This document shows positions 49,321 through 62,330 of a stretch of 64,000 nucleotides of DNA, one piece after another. This DNA is from Ascaphus truei (taxonomy: Eukaryota; Chordata; Amphibia; Anura; Ascaphidae): assembly GCA_036426205.1 (NCBI GenBank), contig CM071568.1, positions 227,858,777-227,922,776 on the forward strand. Direction: 5' to 3'. The position numbers were made by a program, and so were the translations under genes. Within the stretch, counting starts at the first letter, position 1. Each line of letters opens with the position of its first letter. The notes beneath the pieces were generated by a model. It worked only from the letters and a program-made list of their open reading frames with translations. It made no database searches and was not told the origin of the DNA.

Positions 49321-49635
49321 GGATAACCCCCTTTTTCTGTCCCGTTCCCTAAGATCTATAAGACCACAGGTACAGATTCATCACAGCTGACAGCAAGTCT
49401 GGTGGTTTCATTTTTGCATCTGATTTGTGAGCTGGTTATTTTATAGCCTGTAGCTATCTCTTCATACTGTTTATTTGGCCATAAGCCTTGCATTTGTGCT
49501 GTATTTTAGGTAGCTTGACTCTGTGACTTCACCAGTTTGAGGACTCTTGGGCTTACTCCCGTAGTCAGCCTGCTGTTTGAGTTTCTCTTTATAATGCAGT
49601 TTTTTGGAGGTTAGGATTAAGGGAGAGGGAAGTAC

Positions 49636-49724
49636 TGTGTGTGTGTGTTGTGTGTGTGTGGTGTGGTGTGTGTTTGTGTTGTGTGTGGGTGTGTGTGTGT
49701 GTTGTGTGGTGTGTGTGTGTGTAT
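49636..49724. repeat. (GT)n imperfect microsatellite
   Basis: GT-rich tract with scattered interruptions. Confidence 0.9.
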
Positions 49725-49771
49725 ATATGTATGAGATAGATCTCTATCTCTTATTTTTATATATATATATA

Positions 49772-49920
49772 CAGTTTTCGACAAAACCTACATTTGCTCG
49801 CCCCGGCGAGTGGATTTAACCCCGCGAGTATATTGGCCCAAGCAGCACACGTTTGGTACTAGGTGGCAGTAGATTTTTTTGTGTGGCGAGTAGATTTTTT
49901 GGGTGATTTGTCAACCACTG
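49772..49920. mobile_element. hAT-type mini-MITE in TA-rich DNA, copy 3
   Basis: Starts CAGTTTTCGACAAAACC and ends GATTTGTCAACCACTG, flanked by TATATATA at the left and TAATAATATA at the right. Core as in 29431-29584. Confidence 0.82.
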
Positions 49921-50191
49921 TAATAATATATAATATAATATATATATATATATATAATATATAATATATATATATATATTATATTTAATATAGTATATAT
50001 ACATTGTTGACAAATCCATTCAACACAGGCCCATGCGACTGTATTTGACCCCGTGGCGACTGTATTTGACCCCGTCGACCTCCTCATGGCCGCCCAAGCA
50101 TGGTGGGGCTGGGACTAGGTGCGGTAGTATTTTTTTTTTTTTTGGTTCGGCGAGTACATTTTTGGGTGATTTTCACCACTGTGTATGTATG

Positions 50192-50240
<49 letters not shown>
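49921..50240. repeat. (TA)n microsatellites around mini-MITE copy 4
   Basis: TA-rich tracts at about 49921-50001 and 50186-50240, split by the MITE at 50002-50181. Confidence 0.9.
50002..50181. mobile_element. hAT-type mini-MITE in TA-rich DNA, copy 4 (diverged)
   Basis: Starts CATTGTTGACAAATCC and ends GATTTTCACCACTG. It has an internal duplication of CGACTGTATTTGACCCCGT. Flanked by TA at the left and TATG/TA at the right. Confidence 0.7.
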
Positions 50241-50244
<4 letters not shown>

Positions 50245-51859
50245 TGTACCTTTTGACTTCAAATCAGTTCGTTTCTATATATTATTTTCCCACCAATTTC
50301 CCAGTTAGTTTCAAGAAAAAGATAGAAACGGTGAAGCAGTTCTATACTTTCATGAATAACCGTACACCTTTTTAGATTCTCGTGTGTTCCACAATAGTTC
50401 GAAGTTTGCTCATACGCATCAGATTAGAGTTTATGAAAATGGATGTTCATAATCCTAGATCCTAAATCCAGCACTTGAATGCTTGTCTTTTATTCTTTTG
50501 AACGTGGATGTAGGGATCTCTGATCTGGATGTACTGATGGGTGCTCTGGAAACCCACCAGCTATGCAGACAGCAGATATTTGTACTAAGGCGACCCTTTC
50601 ACTGCCGGAGGTGCCTACAGTGAATTGCAGTTGTAACAGGGGAAAACGTGCAATTGTACGTGTGATTTAAATGGATGGTTCTGTATATACCGTTATGCAG
50701 AGCACGTTTTGTACATCATTTTCATTTTCTTTTATTTAGAAAACAGCTACTAAATACACCGTAAACTTCTAACTTAAAGCAGCAACTGCGCCTGGGAATA
50801 GTTTTTCATTTATTTCATTTGACGTACAGTGATTGGAAGCAGGTTGTCCTCGGCTGCAGAGCAGTGCTATTTGCAACACCGGGCTGTAGGCACTGCACTT
50901 CAATTTATTTAAACAAAAATGACCAAACCAAAGAGAAATGGCAAGCAGAGGAACGGGCAGCAAGAAACAGTTTCATATAGTGCTTTTCTCCCAATGGGAG
51001 TCATAGGGGCAGAGAGAGACCCACATCAGATCGTTCTGCAGAGAGAGAGAGAGAGACACAAGTGTTACTCAGTTATATATGGTAGACAAGATTAGAGACT
51101 AATATTATTCTAGATAATATAGCTGAATTATATATAGTCTTTCTGTCCTGTCTGTCTGTCAGGCCCATAGCTCCAAAACCATGAAACCTAGACACATGAA
51201 ACGTTGCAGGCATACTAAGGGTACCCTAGGGGTGTGCTTCCCAGTGTTCTTTTTAATCACTCGTAGAATTAATTTGTTTAATTAAAACTAAAAATGTAGC
51301 TGACAAACTTAGCAAGTGGGTGTTGTACCTGCTAGTCTATGTATCTGGCACATTACATCATAATGCGCATAGCCTGGTGGCAGATAAGAAGTCAGATGGC
51401 TATAAAGTTTACATAGCAGATGAAGAAAGAAACAGATGGCCAGTTGGAACTTGAGGAGAAAGTATAAATGCTCGAGAAGAAAAGAAGCGGAAAGAATTGG
51501 GGACATCATAAGTTATTAAAGGAAAGTGAGGGGGGAGGAGGGAAACAGAGATGAGGATGGGAGAGACAATTTATTAGTAGTAATTTTGATTACTGCAGCC
51601 CGTGTGAAGCTGGGCTTCTCACCATCTAGTATTAAATATACAAATTAATTAGAATGTTTCTCATATTACTGGTTACATATTCAAAGGAAAAAAACACTGC
51701 TCTCCACTGCACTCGTGGTTAATCTTTCCAGGGAAGTCGACATTTCATCCTAAGTACTATGATATAAACCTTGCCAAACTAATCCTTTTATACGGTGGTA
51801 CTCATTTTAAATTTTGCGCCAAAATCCATAGTGATGTCCTGGCACAATGCGTGCTAGAT
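50241..51859. other. Intron 9 sequence without recognised elements
   Basis: AT-rich. The segment near 51140-51240 (AGCTCCAAAACCATGAAACC) has a repeat-like look, but no family was recognised. Confidence 0.4.
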
Positions 51860-52124
51860 CAGGGGTGTGCAAACTTTTCCTGCTGCGCCCCCCTGTCTGG
51901 CCTGTGCCAAAGATGCCCCCCCATCTCCTACCTTCCAGTCGCGTCATTTGGCGCCTGTCACATGAGATGCGTCACAGCGTCTGAATCCCTGTTTTGGTTT
52001 TTTTTGCAGAGGCTTGACGCGATCCCCCGGCATTAAATGAAATGCCTGGGGGAAGAGCGCGGGACCTCTGCAACAAACCCAGATAAATCCCCCGCCCCCT
52101 CCACCCCCCTTTTGCGCACCGCTG
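51860..52124. mobile_element. hAT-like GC-rich MITE
   Basis: Starts CAGGGGTGTGCAAACTTTTC and ends TTTTGCGCACCGCTG. TGCTAGAT before and TGCTAAAT after form an 8-bp duplication with one change. The inner block ATCCCCCGGCATTAAATG is shared with 61451-61729. Confidence 0.85.
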
Positions 52125-52411
52125 TGCTAAATCATCTCATACATATTCATGCTTAACATACAAGTGAATAGCATTGATACAAAGATCACATATAACCCAC
52201 CTTGTAGTTACAAGGTAAAAACATCTATAATATTGTATACAGTTTAATGAAAGCAGATACATATAAAGCAAGAATGAAACAAATAACGTAAAGGGAAAAT
52301 GTGTTACTTGTGAATTAAATCCTTATTTTACAAAATCTGTGATCTCTATACTGTATGTACAAATTCATAATAAGATCACTATAAGATATACAAAAAAAAT
52401 CCATATCTGAA

Positions 52412-52615
52412 CAGTTAAAGCGGTCCTCGGTTATCCAACTGAATCCATTCCACAAACTGCGGGCGGATAGTGAAAACGTCTGAATGCAAATCCCATGTTA
52501 ATGAGCGGCGGATAATCCATTTCGCTGTTGGATAATCCGTTCCCCGGAATGCATTATGATGCGTCTGAAAATGCGTTCGTTGTAAAACAAAATGGCAGAT
52601 AGCGAGGACCACCTG
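52412..52615. mobile_element. MITE with CGGTCCTCG ends
   Basis: The left end CAGTTAAAGCGGTCCTCGGT and the right end read backwards, CAGGTGGTCCTCGCTATCTG, are imperfect inverted copies. The interior repeats GCGGATAATCCATTTCGCTG. The right end is followed by TA. Non-coding. Confidence 0.65.
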
Positions 52616-53000
52616 TATATCTAATCTATATTTATTAATAATATTAGGAGTATTAGTAGAGGTGTCATATAATTATCCATATGGACCTTAGATGATCAAA
52701 GGGAATCGTTTCCCATTCACTGAAAATATATTACATCAATATCAATCGGTATCATATTTTTTTATAAACAAATTGCCATATAGACACTCATTCATACATA
52801 TTGGTAACCATATGAATTATATACTAACAACATCAGTATTAATATTATAAGATGATCATCAAACCTAAGGGATTGTCTAAACCAGTCATAATCAGTAATA
52901 TACACATCCATATACATTAGAATAGATGGCTATAGATACACAACCAATGTATTCCTATATTCATCCAGTCTTGATAATATACTGACATTTTCTCCCATAA
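52616..53000. other. Intron 9 sequence without recognised elements
   Basis: AT-rich. It ends with the left copy of the 16-bp duplication that bounds the next insertion. Confidence 0.5.
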
Positions 53001-53816
53001 AAACAGTGATTGGAAGCGCTCTAAAACTATAAAGCCCAAACCCTTAGAGATATAGTGATGCGGTGCAGCTTGAACAGTTGAATTGTTCCCAATTCCCAGC
53101 AGCAGCAAAAATGCTCACGATGTTCAGCGCTCCTCATTATATGAAAAAGACGTGAGGAAAAAAGGCAATATAGTGAAGTACGTTCACATACTAGTATCAG
53201 CACAAAAAGGTGGTAATACTGTATATGCACTTAATTAAAAGTGCCTATACCAGGCACGTAACGGTATCTTTTGCAGACAAAGCACCTCCGTTTTGGCAAT
53301 AACTTCAAGAGGGACTTCTTTTGTAAAAGCTTCAGCTTTATATAAAAGTTCAGGTACTGGTTTCACACACAACAGTGTAAAAACAAATGGAGACAGACCA
53401 GTTCGTGTGCGCTCCCCCCGTTTCTGCGACATCCACCGCCGACCCAGTCGGCGTTCTACGTCACTTCCGGTGTCTGGTGTAGCACCGTAACTGGTCCTCC
53501 CGGCAACCCTTTAAACGGGGGGAGAGCACACGAACTGGTCTGTCTCCATTTGTTTTTACACTGTTATGTGTGAAACCAATACCTGAACTTTTATATAAAG
53601 CTGAAGCTTTTACTAAAGAAGTCAATCTTTAAGTTATTGCCAAAACGGAGGTGCTTTGTCTGCAAAAGATACCGTTACGTGCCTGGTATAGGCACTTTTA
53701 AGTAAGTGCATATATTACCACCTTTTTGTGCTGATACTAGTATGTGAACGTACTTCACTATATTGCCTTTTTTCTCACGTCTTTTTTCATATAACGAGGA
53801 GCGCTGAACATCGTGA
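53001..53816. mobile_element. Hairpin-ended insertion C, 16-bp target duplication
   Basis: ACATTTTCTCCCATAA stands at 52985-53000 and 53817-53832. A single-copy part (53001-53113) is followed by left arm 53114-53423, loop 53424-53512 and right arm 53513-53816. The arms are about 300 bp with few differences, and the right arm stops at the duplication. Read on the minus strand it is hairpin then tail, with AGAGCGCTTCC about 20 bp from the end. Non-coding, and the longest of the four such insertions. Confidence 0.88.
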
Positions 53817-53832
53817 ACATTTTCTCCCATAA

Positions 53833-55406
53833 GCCAAGGTATTTATATATTTATTATATACCTCCTCCAATTTCTTACCTCCTATTCAAGAATTTTTTTT
53901 CTAATTATTTTAGCATTTTCCTCATATAGTTCTTCCGAGTTTGAGATCTGCTTTACTCTTTAAAATTGGCTAAAGGGGAGAGCTTCAATTGTTCCCTTCA
54001 GTTGAAAGTTATCAGCTATTAATAAATTATTCTTATCAGTCCGTTTTGAATAGGGATCCATTTGCAATCTATTCTGAATTTTAAGTACACATCTAGAAAA
54101 TGTATACAATTCTGATCATGTCAGTGTAAATGTAATAGTAGGATGTGCTACATTTGCATAATCCAGTTTTTAAAAAAAAATTCACATCTGCTGTACATAT
54201 CAAAAAAAATACATAATCCAAATATCTATTCAAATTCCTTATATACCTATTAAAAACAGGATTTTGAAGAAAATTTCAATTTCAATGTGGTACATAAAGA
54301 TATTGGCATATAATGGGGCATATTGGCACCCCGCGCTGTGCCCTGTGTTTGAATATAACAGTTTGTGCCAAATCTGAAATAGTTCTTAGTTCTTAGTCAA
54401 CACATTCTCCAGTAATTCCAATACAAAATGACATTGATTATTTTCTACCAGACAGTAGTTGTCCTAAGTGTATCCCCTAACTGTATTCATCCCATTTACA
54501 TGTGAGATAGCAGTATACTGTACAAGTTCTGAACATCAATCGAACAGAGGATATCTGTTTCCTTTACAGCCTCAATTATAGTGATCCTATTTAGGAAATC
54601 TGTAATTCAATTCTGTGCAAGTTGTTTGTTCTTGGACATATAAAAATGACCATCTTTGTACTTCCTGCTTGCGTACTAGCCAATTAGTATCAATTGGTTT
54701 AACACCGTCAGGTTACACCAGTGTTGTGTAAAGTGGTTGGCATACAGATAGCCCCATCTACTCTCTGCTAGTATACTAACAAATATTTTTCAGTAGGTCT
54801 ACCACCATTACATGACACCGATGCTTGTTAAAGTTGTTGGCATACAGATAGCACCACCTGCCTTTTCTATAATCTCTGTTAGTATACCAGCCTCTCTGTT
54901 AGTATACCAGCCAATCTGTGTCAGTTGGTTTAATATTTTTTTTCATGCCGTATGATTTTATTTTAACAATTGTCCTGCGTATTTTGTGCTTTTTGCCATC
55001 ATTTTCTAAAAATCCACCACCAAGAACAAAAGAAGTTGATTTTTTGCAAAACCAAAATCAAAACACAAATCACAGAACATTTTAGAACCAAAACCGCGTC
55101 AAAAGCGAAACACAGAACATTTCTAGAACAAAACACCAGTGCACGTGCACACCCTTCCTAGGAAAACAAAAATGGACAAAAGTGTACATCTGCAGTACTC
55201 TAGGCTTCCATGGTAATAGCAGATATGGTCATAGTAAGACCATTGCTTTAGATTCTGTAAAAATAGATAAATAAAAGAAATTGACCAACTGTGAAAATAT
55301 AGTCTACTGATCCAAATATAAATGGAAAGTCAATCTTTTTCAGTACTCATGCTTTTGCACAGCTTATATACTTTAAGGTCTTTGATACTGCTACTTCTAT
55401 GGGAGT
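53833..55406. other. Intron 9 sequence without recognised elements
   Basis: AT-rich. About 54715-54910 holds a repeated phrase (GTTGGCATACAGATAGC near 54735 and 54836). No exon was recognised. Confidence 0.4.
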
Positions 55407-55408
55407 TA

Positions 55409-55680
55409 CAGATGCAGCCACCAGTATTAGTACTCGTGCCTGGGAAATTCTGGGGCAGTCTCATGGAAATGCCTCAACATTTCTGTGAGATTCTTAATGG
55501 CCCATCGGATTAACACAGCAGGGGTCCCTGCAGTCCCATTCAGTTTGAATGGGACTGCAGGGACCATCGCTGTGTTAATCAGATGGGCCATTAAGAATCT
55601 CACAGAAATGTTGAGGCATTTACTGTGAGACTGCCCCAGAATTTTCCAGGAAAGTGTTCTAATACTGGTGGCTGCATCTG
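55409..55680. mobile_element. Near-perfect palindromic MITE, TA duplication
   Basis: TA at 55407-55408 and 55681-55682 frames 272 bp made almost entirely of two inverted arms of about 134 bp with a 3-4 bp centre near 55543. Outer ends are CAGATGCAGCCACCAGTATT and its complement. It fits a Tc1/mariner-type foldback MITE. A transcript would form one long hairpin. Confidence 0.9.
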
Positions 55681-55682
55681 TA

Positions 55683-58225
55683 CTATATCTTGACTTTTCA
55701 GGTGCATATTTTGTGTGCTGTGTCTAGGATTATAATGTTTAGTTCAGATACACCACCTAAATATGAAATTATTAACCTTCTGGTAAACCTTTAATATAGT
55801 GAACTACAATACTGAACTTGTCTTTCTTTTGAGACTGTCCTCTTGACAATATAGGCCACTTGCTTTGGGAAAAGTCCTCTAGTTTGATGCGTCATGCGGT
55901 ACAGTACTTCTCTTCCCCTATTCTGTGGCTATGTTGAACCTCAGCATCGGTTCGAGATAATGAATTGACTCTTTACTCCCTTTTTCTGTAGATAGGAACC
56001 AATTTGTTAATACCTTAATTGCTAGAGATTAGCTGACTAACCCCTTATCACTATTTCTATAGATACCGTGCAGATTGACTGATTAGTTTTTTTTTTTTTT
56101 CAATGTCTGTGTTTGGACGGCGATGTCCCATTATCATTTTATTTCTTAGCAAATATTCCTTACTGACTTCTTAACATAGATTGATGTAAACCCTGGACCA
56201 AAACTATGGTAATTGCTTTTTCTTTCCCAGTAACTACTGTATTGACAATGTGCTTATGCTATTCATTGACAAAGCATACAGATTCATAAATTATGTTTGT
56301 CTTCTTTCACGGAACTTATCCAGCACAACAATAAATTATCTTAACCCTTGAATGCACCCCCCCTCCTGTCAGATCTCCAGGGTTTGAAGATTCTTTTCTT
56401 GTTGTTTTGCAAAATGCTTATTGAAACATGATTACTGAGCCCTTCTGCAAAGTAGAACTGATGGCTACATCTAGTTTTTTACTTCTCTGACCAAAGTACA
56501 ATGTTATAGGACAGGCTTATTAAACACTTGGAAATTCTGACACACATTTTAAGGTAACTCCAATTGGGTTTATACACCTCTAGCATTTTAAAACTACTTA
56601 TTTGTGGATGTGTGGTGGAACCAAAAAGCATTTGAGCCTTCCACCAATAATTACTGCAGCAACCCCACTAAAAGCAGCTAAAGCCCCCACAGTACTACCT
56701 TATCGAACACTAACTTACTCCAGACACTAGCAAAGGGATGCTCATAATCATTGCACAGTTGTGGTTTGTGGATCTTTGCCACATTTTGTTTTGTTATTCA
56801 CTAGTTATTTATTTTTTGAATGCTTTTCATACTTCAATAGGACAGAGAAAACCCGGGCGCTTCCTCCGAAAAAAGTATTTAATGGGACAAATAAAATGGA
56901 TGGTTTACCACCTTGAAACTGTTGTACCAGGGTCCCCTCGGTGACGTCGTCTCTCCTATGACTCTGACCCCAATAGGATCTATCCAGGATCCTTGTTAGT
57001 ACGGGGATACAGAAAAAAAGGGGGAGCACAGTATCCCCCTATTTCCATACTTCAAAACTACTTTCATACTAAAGTTTCATACTACTTTCAAAAATCATAC
57101 TTTTGTAACTGCATTATTAAAGAAGCCACTTCATCTTACTTTAAAAAAAAAAAAAGAACTATTGAAAACTGGCTAAAAAAATGTAAATGTGCTGACAAAA
57201 GCATAGAAAACATTGAATGAGGATTATGGCGTTCTATGTCAGATCTCCTTTAGTGCTGGGGATATATAGGAAATTCCAGCTTCTAAATATTCTTTTCATG
57301 AAAAAGGTATTTCCATTATGATAACCAGCCTTATGTTCCTCCTTGTTCTCATATTTGATTTATGCGCAAGGACTCATTTGTATTATTCCTTTATAACGAG
57401 TCCTGCTCTGCTCAGTGTAGCATGGTGCCGCAATAATTTCCAATTACAAGCTTGTGAACTCTTTCAGCACGGCTGAGGAAAGATGCACCTTCTCCTCTCT
57501 CAAGAACATAGCTGGCGCCTTTCTAAATTTGTGCCAACACATGATGCCAATCTTATTTGCTGACCATTTATAAAGGGGACTGGGAAGTGGAGTTGAACAA
57601 CACTGAGGGGAATGTGCTTCATGTATTTTATTATGGAAAATATGTGGAATAAGGGGACAGAGCCTCCGAGCTCTCTTGGTGGCTTCAATCGGGGATTCTG
57701 GAGGGTCAGGAACAATATGGAGGCACCACATGTCCACTGGTGTTTCCCAGTAGGGTAATTAAAGATAAGCCGACTACCGGCGTTTCCAGCTTTGCTTTAA
57801 CTTTTATAAAGACTATGTCGTCTTACAATGTGTGCAGAGAAATGGCACCTAAAGAAGGCAGAAGTAGTAGCATGGTGGCAGCCCCAATGTGTGCTCTCCT
57901 TGTGACCTTTGGCATATATCCTGTCTGCTGTAAGCGGGTCTGTTTGCTGTGCAGCTGAATTCACTGTTCTTCAAGCTCCTTTGGACATGCCACCAGTGTT
58001 GCGCCGAAGGGCGGCCAAAGGGTGTCAGCCGTTTACTGATGTTACCGCTGCTCTGTTATTGGTCTTGGGTAAAATATTTTATCCCCCTGTACCTTGTTTC
58101 CACTTACCCTTCCTTATAGACGTAACCATGTATTGTCAACATAACTTTGTGCCCAGGACATACTTGAAAACAAGAGGTATCTCTCTATGTGATATTCCCT
58201 AGTAAAACATTTCATAAATAAAGAA
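55683..58225. other. Intron 9 sequence without recognised genes
   Basis: Frames at 57444-57737 and 57740-58202 are open but resemble nothing I know. No splice-compatible MRPL3 exon was seen. Confidence 0.4.
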
Positions 58226-59575
58226 TGTTTCTTTGAGGAGCTAAGTAGGAAATTAGACGAGGGTAATGCAGTTGATGTGGTCTACTTAGTTTGCAAAGGC
58301 TTTTAATACGGTTCTACACGAAGTTGATGTACAAATAAAGCAAATTGGACTCAGTAAAAATATATGGACCTGGCTTGAAAACTGGTTGAAGGATAGACAA
58401 CATCATAAATGGAACTTTTCAGGTTGGGCTAAAGTCGTGAGTGGAGTACCTCAGGAATCGGTACTGGGACCCCCTGCTTTTTAACTTGTTTATTAATGAC
58501 CTTGAGGTAGGTATAGAGAGCAAAGTCTCCATCTTTGATGATGATACTAAATTGTGTAAGGTAGTAGAATCAGAGCAGGATGTAATTTCTCTCCAGAAGG
58601 ACTTGGAGAGACTGGAAACTTGGGCAGGTAAATGGCAGATGATGTTTAATACAGATACATGTAAGGTTATGCATTTGGAAACAAGAATACAAAGGCAATT
58701 TACAAATTAAATGGGGATAAATTAGGGGAATCTTTGATGGAGAATGATTTAGGAGTGCTTGTAGACAGCAGGCTTAGCAATATTGCCCAAAGTCATGCAG
58801 TAGCTGCAAGGCAAACAAGATCTTGGGCAATGGATGGAAGAGAAGTAAACATAATTATGCCCCTTTATAAAGCATTAGTAAGTCCACACCTTGAATATGG
58901 AGTACAATTTTGGTCACCACTCCTTAGAAAAGACATTATGGAACTAGAGAGGGTGGAGAGAAGAGCCACCAAATTAATAAAGGGGATGGACAATCTAACT
59001 TATGAGGAGAGACTTGCTAAATTAGATTTATTTACATTAGAAAAGAGGCATCCAAGAGGAGATGTGATAACTACAGTATATACAGTACAAATATATTCGG
59101 GACAGTACAAGGAGCTTTCAAAATAACTATTCATCCCAAGGGCAATACAGAGGACACAGAGTCATCCCTTAAGGTTGGAGGAAAGGAGATTTCACCAGCA
59201 ACAAAGCAAAGGGTTCTTTACAGTAAGGGCAGTTAAAATGTGGAATTCCTTACCCATGGAGACTGTGATGGCAGATACAATAGATTTGTTCAAAAAAAGG
59301 TTGGACATCTTTTTAGAAAGGAAAGGTATACAGGGATATACCAAATAAGTAAACATGAGAAGGATGTTGATCCAGGGAGTAATCTGATTGTCAATTCTTG
59401 GAGTCGGGATGGAATTTATTTTTCCCCTTATGGGATATCATTGGAGGATATGTCACTTGGGTTTTTTGTTTTTGTTTTTGTGCTGTTGTCTAAATTTTGC
59501 ATAGGTTGAACTTGATGGATGGATGTCTTTTTTCAACCTCATCTACTATGTAACTATGTAAACAAAGAAATATCC
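58226..59575 (+). mobile_element. CR1-type LINE, 5'-truncated and broken
   Basis: Reverse-transcriptase remains in several frames: GNAVDVVY near 58265, SGVPQESVLGP near 58440, FDDDTKLC near 58535 (in place of the usual FADD-type box), LERLETWAGKWQMMFNTDT, NDLGVLVDSRLS, LYKALVSPHLEYGVQFWSP, ERVERRATKLIKGM and TYEERLAKLDLFTLEKR. A +1 shift lies near 58475 and stops lie elsewhere. The end has GGTTGAACTTGATGGATGG and then tandem TATGTAAC units, the short-repeat tail typical of CR1 rather than poly-A. Inactive. Confidence 0.88.
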
Positions 59576-61200
59576 TTGTACCTCAGATACCAAAATTTTA
59601 GGTTGTAAGCTCTTCAGGTGAAGAAGGTATTTGGAAGAAGTACCCAGGAGAGAAATCCTATACGCAGTGCATACCACACGGTCATAAATTGCAACATTTT
59701 TTATAGATTTAATAATAAACTTTTATTAAAATGTGGTACGAAAAATACTGCACCTTAAAATAGGATAAATCTATATCATTAACAACCTATAACAAATACA
59801 CCAGAAGACTAAGACTATAAATGTAACCCCTGAAATCACATTCAGCCACTTGCTGGTATAAATGTCTTCAGCAGAATGTGGCACATATCTGAGGCAGTGA
59901 CCGGAGACAATTGATGATAACCACCTTGTTAAGTGCTACTTGATGGGTAATACTCTAAGTAGGCCCTGTGAATAGATGGTGGTACATTTGGCTAACTAGC
60001 CTGCTATTCTGTTGGTGATATTGTGCTTCTCTTGAACAGAGTGATTTCTGTCATTGAGCCAGTAAGTGCTTCAAACTGTTACAATGTAGCAGATATAGTG
60101 CACAGAGGGTCAATGTTGCTATTACAAGGGCATGCACTGAAAAGAGGCAGTGAAACAAATGGCAATGTTTTCACCTAGTAGAGGTACAGTATATGTTTAA
60201 ACCACATAAACATTTATTATACGGAGACAGATCATGTACTTTCTTAAATTAGCTATAATTGGCTGTCAATTATTTCCCTATTGTAATGCTTATTACATTA
60301 AATTAAAAAGACTGATCATTATAAGGATGTCAAAGAAATGCATTGAAATATCCGCAGCTCTTTAATACATGCTAGTTAAACATCTGTATGTAGTGTAAAC
60401 CAGATATTAGCATGGTAAGATGGTTTATTCAGTGAGACTCAACGGATGGCAGATTAATTGGCTCTCATTAGCTACTTCACTTATGGTCTTATAATCAGTG
60501 TGAGTTCTGACCATATTCCTATGTAAACAGCACATCCCCTAATAGTCAAAGCAAGGGACAGCCTGATAGCTTGGGTTCTAAAATACCCACATACACTCGA
60601 ATTTGCAACCGGTGAAAAAGTCTCGCTCACAAGTACCATCGGCAGCCGATCCGTGGGGACCACAGCTGATTTCTGTTGTCTCTAAAAATGTAGGAGACCG
60701 ATGGAGAGAGAGTCTGGTGAGCTATACACTGAACTCTGCTAATTAAATGTCAGGCGCTAAGGGCCCCTTCTGCTGGGAGCAGAGGGCGCTCCCACAGTAG
60801 GTATACATGTATATACTGTATGTGTGGCGGTCAGCTGTAGCCAAAATAGTCTCATGAATGATGGGATCAAGTCAGCTGGTATCACAGTGAGTCATCAACA
60901 GTGAGTGGGAAACCTCTGACTGAGCAAGGGAGTGGACATAAACAATGCTAACACCAACACAAAACAAAACCAACGTCCCAAGTACTTCACATGATTTTCT
61001 GGCACCCGCACAAGTACTTTTTGTTTTTGTTCTTTTTTTTAGAACAAAGGCATCAGCTGAGTATAAGTTGCCAGGAGGACATTAGACCAGAAGAGGTAAT
61101 AGGAAGAGTTTTGAGAGTGAAAAACCCGAGGCAATTATCCAGGACGGGGGGGAGGAGACAGAAATTGTAGTAATAATTTAATCATAATGAAAAAAAACTA
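59576..61200. other. Intron 9 sequence without recognised elements
   Basis: AT-rich. No exon and no bounded repeat was recognised. Confidence 0.5.
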
Positions 61201-61210
61201 GAACTTTACA

Positions 61211-61313
<103 letters not shown>

Positions 61314-61450
61314 TTATATAACACATTTTTAAGTACGTGTGCCAATGAAATGTCTATCCCTGATGTACATACCGTATGTGTATATAAGGTGTGTGTGTGT
61401 TTATTGTGCTTTTGTATTTGTATGGAACTTTCTCATTGTATAGTGTATGA

Positions 61451-61729
61451 CAGGGGAGCGCAAACTTTTTAAGCTGCGCCCCCCCTGCCAGGCCTCCCCC
61501 GCCCCCCCCCTTCTCCTACCTTCTAGATGCGTCAAATGACGCGCCGGGGTGACATCACGTCACATGACTCCGCGTTGCCATGGAGACGCGTCTGATTCCA
61601 GGTAAGTTTCCTGTTGCAGGGGCCTCATGCGATCCCCCGGCATTAAATGCCTGGGGGAAGAGTGCGGGGCCTCTGCAACGGCCCGTGCCCCCGAGACAAA
61701 TCTCCCGCCCCCCAGTTTGGGAACCGCTG
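61451..61729. mobile_element. hAT-like GC-rich MITE
   Basis: Starts CAGGGGAGCGCAAACTTTTT and ends CAGTTTGGGAACCGCTG. GTGTATGA before and GTGTATGG after give an 8-bp duplication with one change. Interior GATCCCCCGGCATTAAATGC and GACATCACGTCACATGAC as in the family. Confidence 0.88.
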
Positions 61730-61759
61730 GTGTATGGCATACATGTCTATGGTGCATTT

Positions 61760-61786
61760 ATTGTGTGTGTGTGTGAGTGTGTGTGT

Positions 61787-61825
<39 letters not shown>
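61760..61825. repeat. (GT)n microsatellite
   Basis: About 30 GT units with a few changes. Confidence 0.95.
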
Positions 61826-61829
<4 letters not shown>

Positions 61830-62164
61830 CCCGGTTCTTGTTTGGCCTTGCTTCCTGTGCCAACATTTGCCAGCCAGCCCCTGTGTGAGGGTTTTCAGAA
61901 CACTGCTCAGCAATGATCACTGCAGCTGTGGTTATACTGCTAGGTTCTGTCATCAGCTGGGGAGCCCTAGTTCCTAGTAAATGCCTAGTGTTGTTAAATT
62001 TAGGCTTTTGCGCCTAAATATGTAAAGACGGTCAACATGTCCTAAATTATGAATTGGTTGTTAAAAATAGTAGACAAGATGTTAAACGTATGAGTGTTTC
62101 CACTTCGTTGTCACGACAATATATATATATTGCCAAGTCAGACTGTTTCTTTTACAAGACAAAT

Positions 62165-62330
62165 GTATGGCTTTAATTTTTAATACTACGTAGGCTGTGA
62201 TCACTTTTAATGGACCATCATGAATCATACACAGTTTTCTTGTGCATAATCTTTCGAGCCTGTAGAGGTCTCTTCATCAGATGCTTAATGTGCTTAATTA
62301 TTAAGCAAATATGCTTAATTTGTTCGGCAA
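62165..62330. mobile_element. Possible Penelope-like terminal fragment
   Basis: AATCTTTCGAGCCTGTAGAG with GTCTCTTCATCAGATGC resembles terminal regions of vertebrate Penelope-like elements. There is no coding part and no boundaries, so this is a tentative call. Confidence 0.3.

Noticed and set aside
57444..58202. Possible extra gene between 57.4 and 58.2 kb
   Set aside because: Short open frames on both strands with no recognisable motif and no splice structure I could support.
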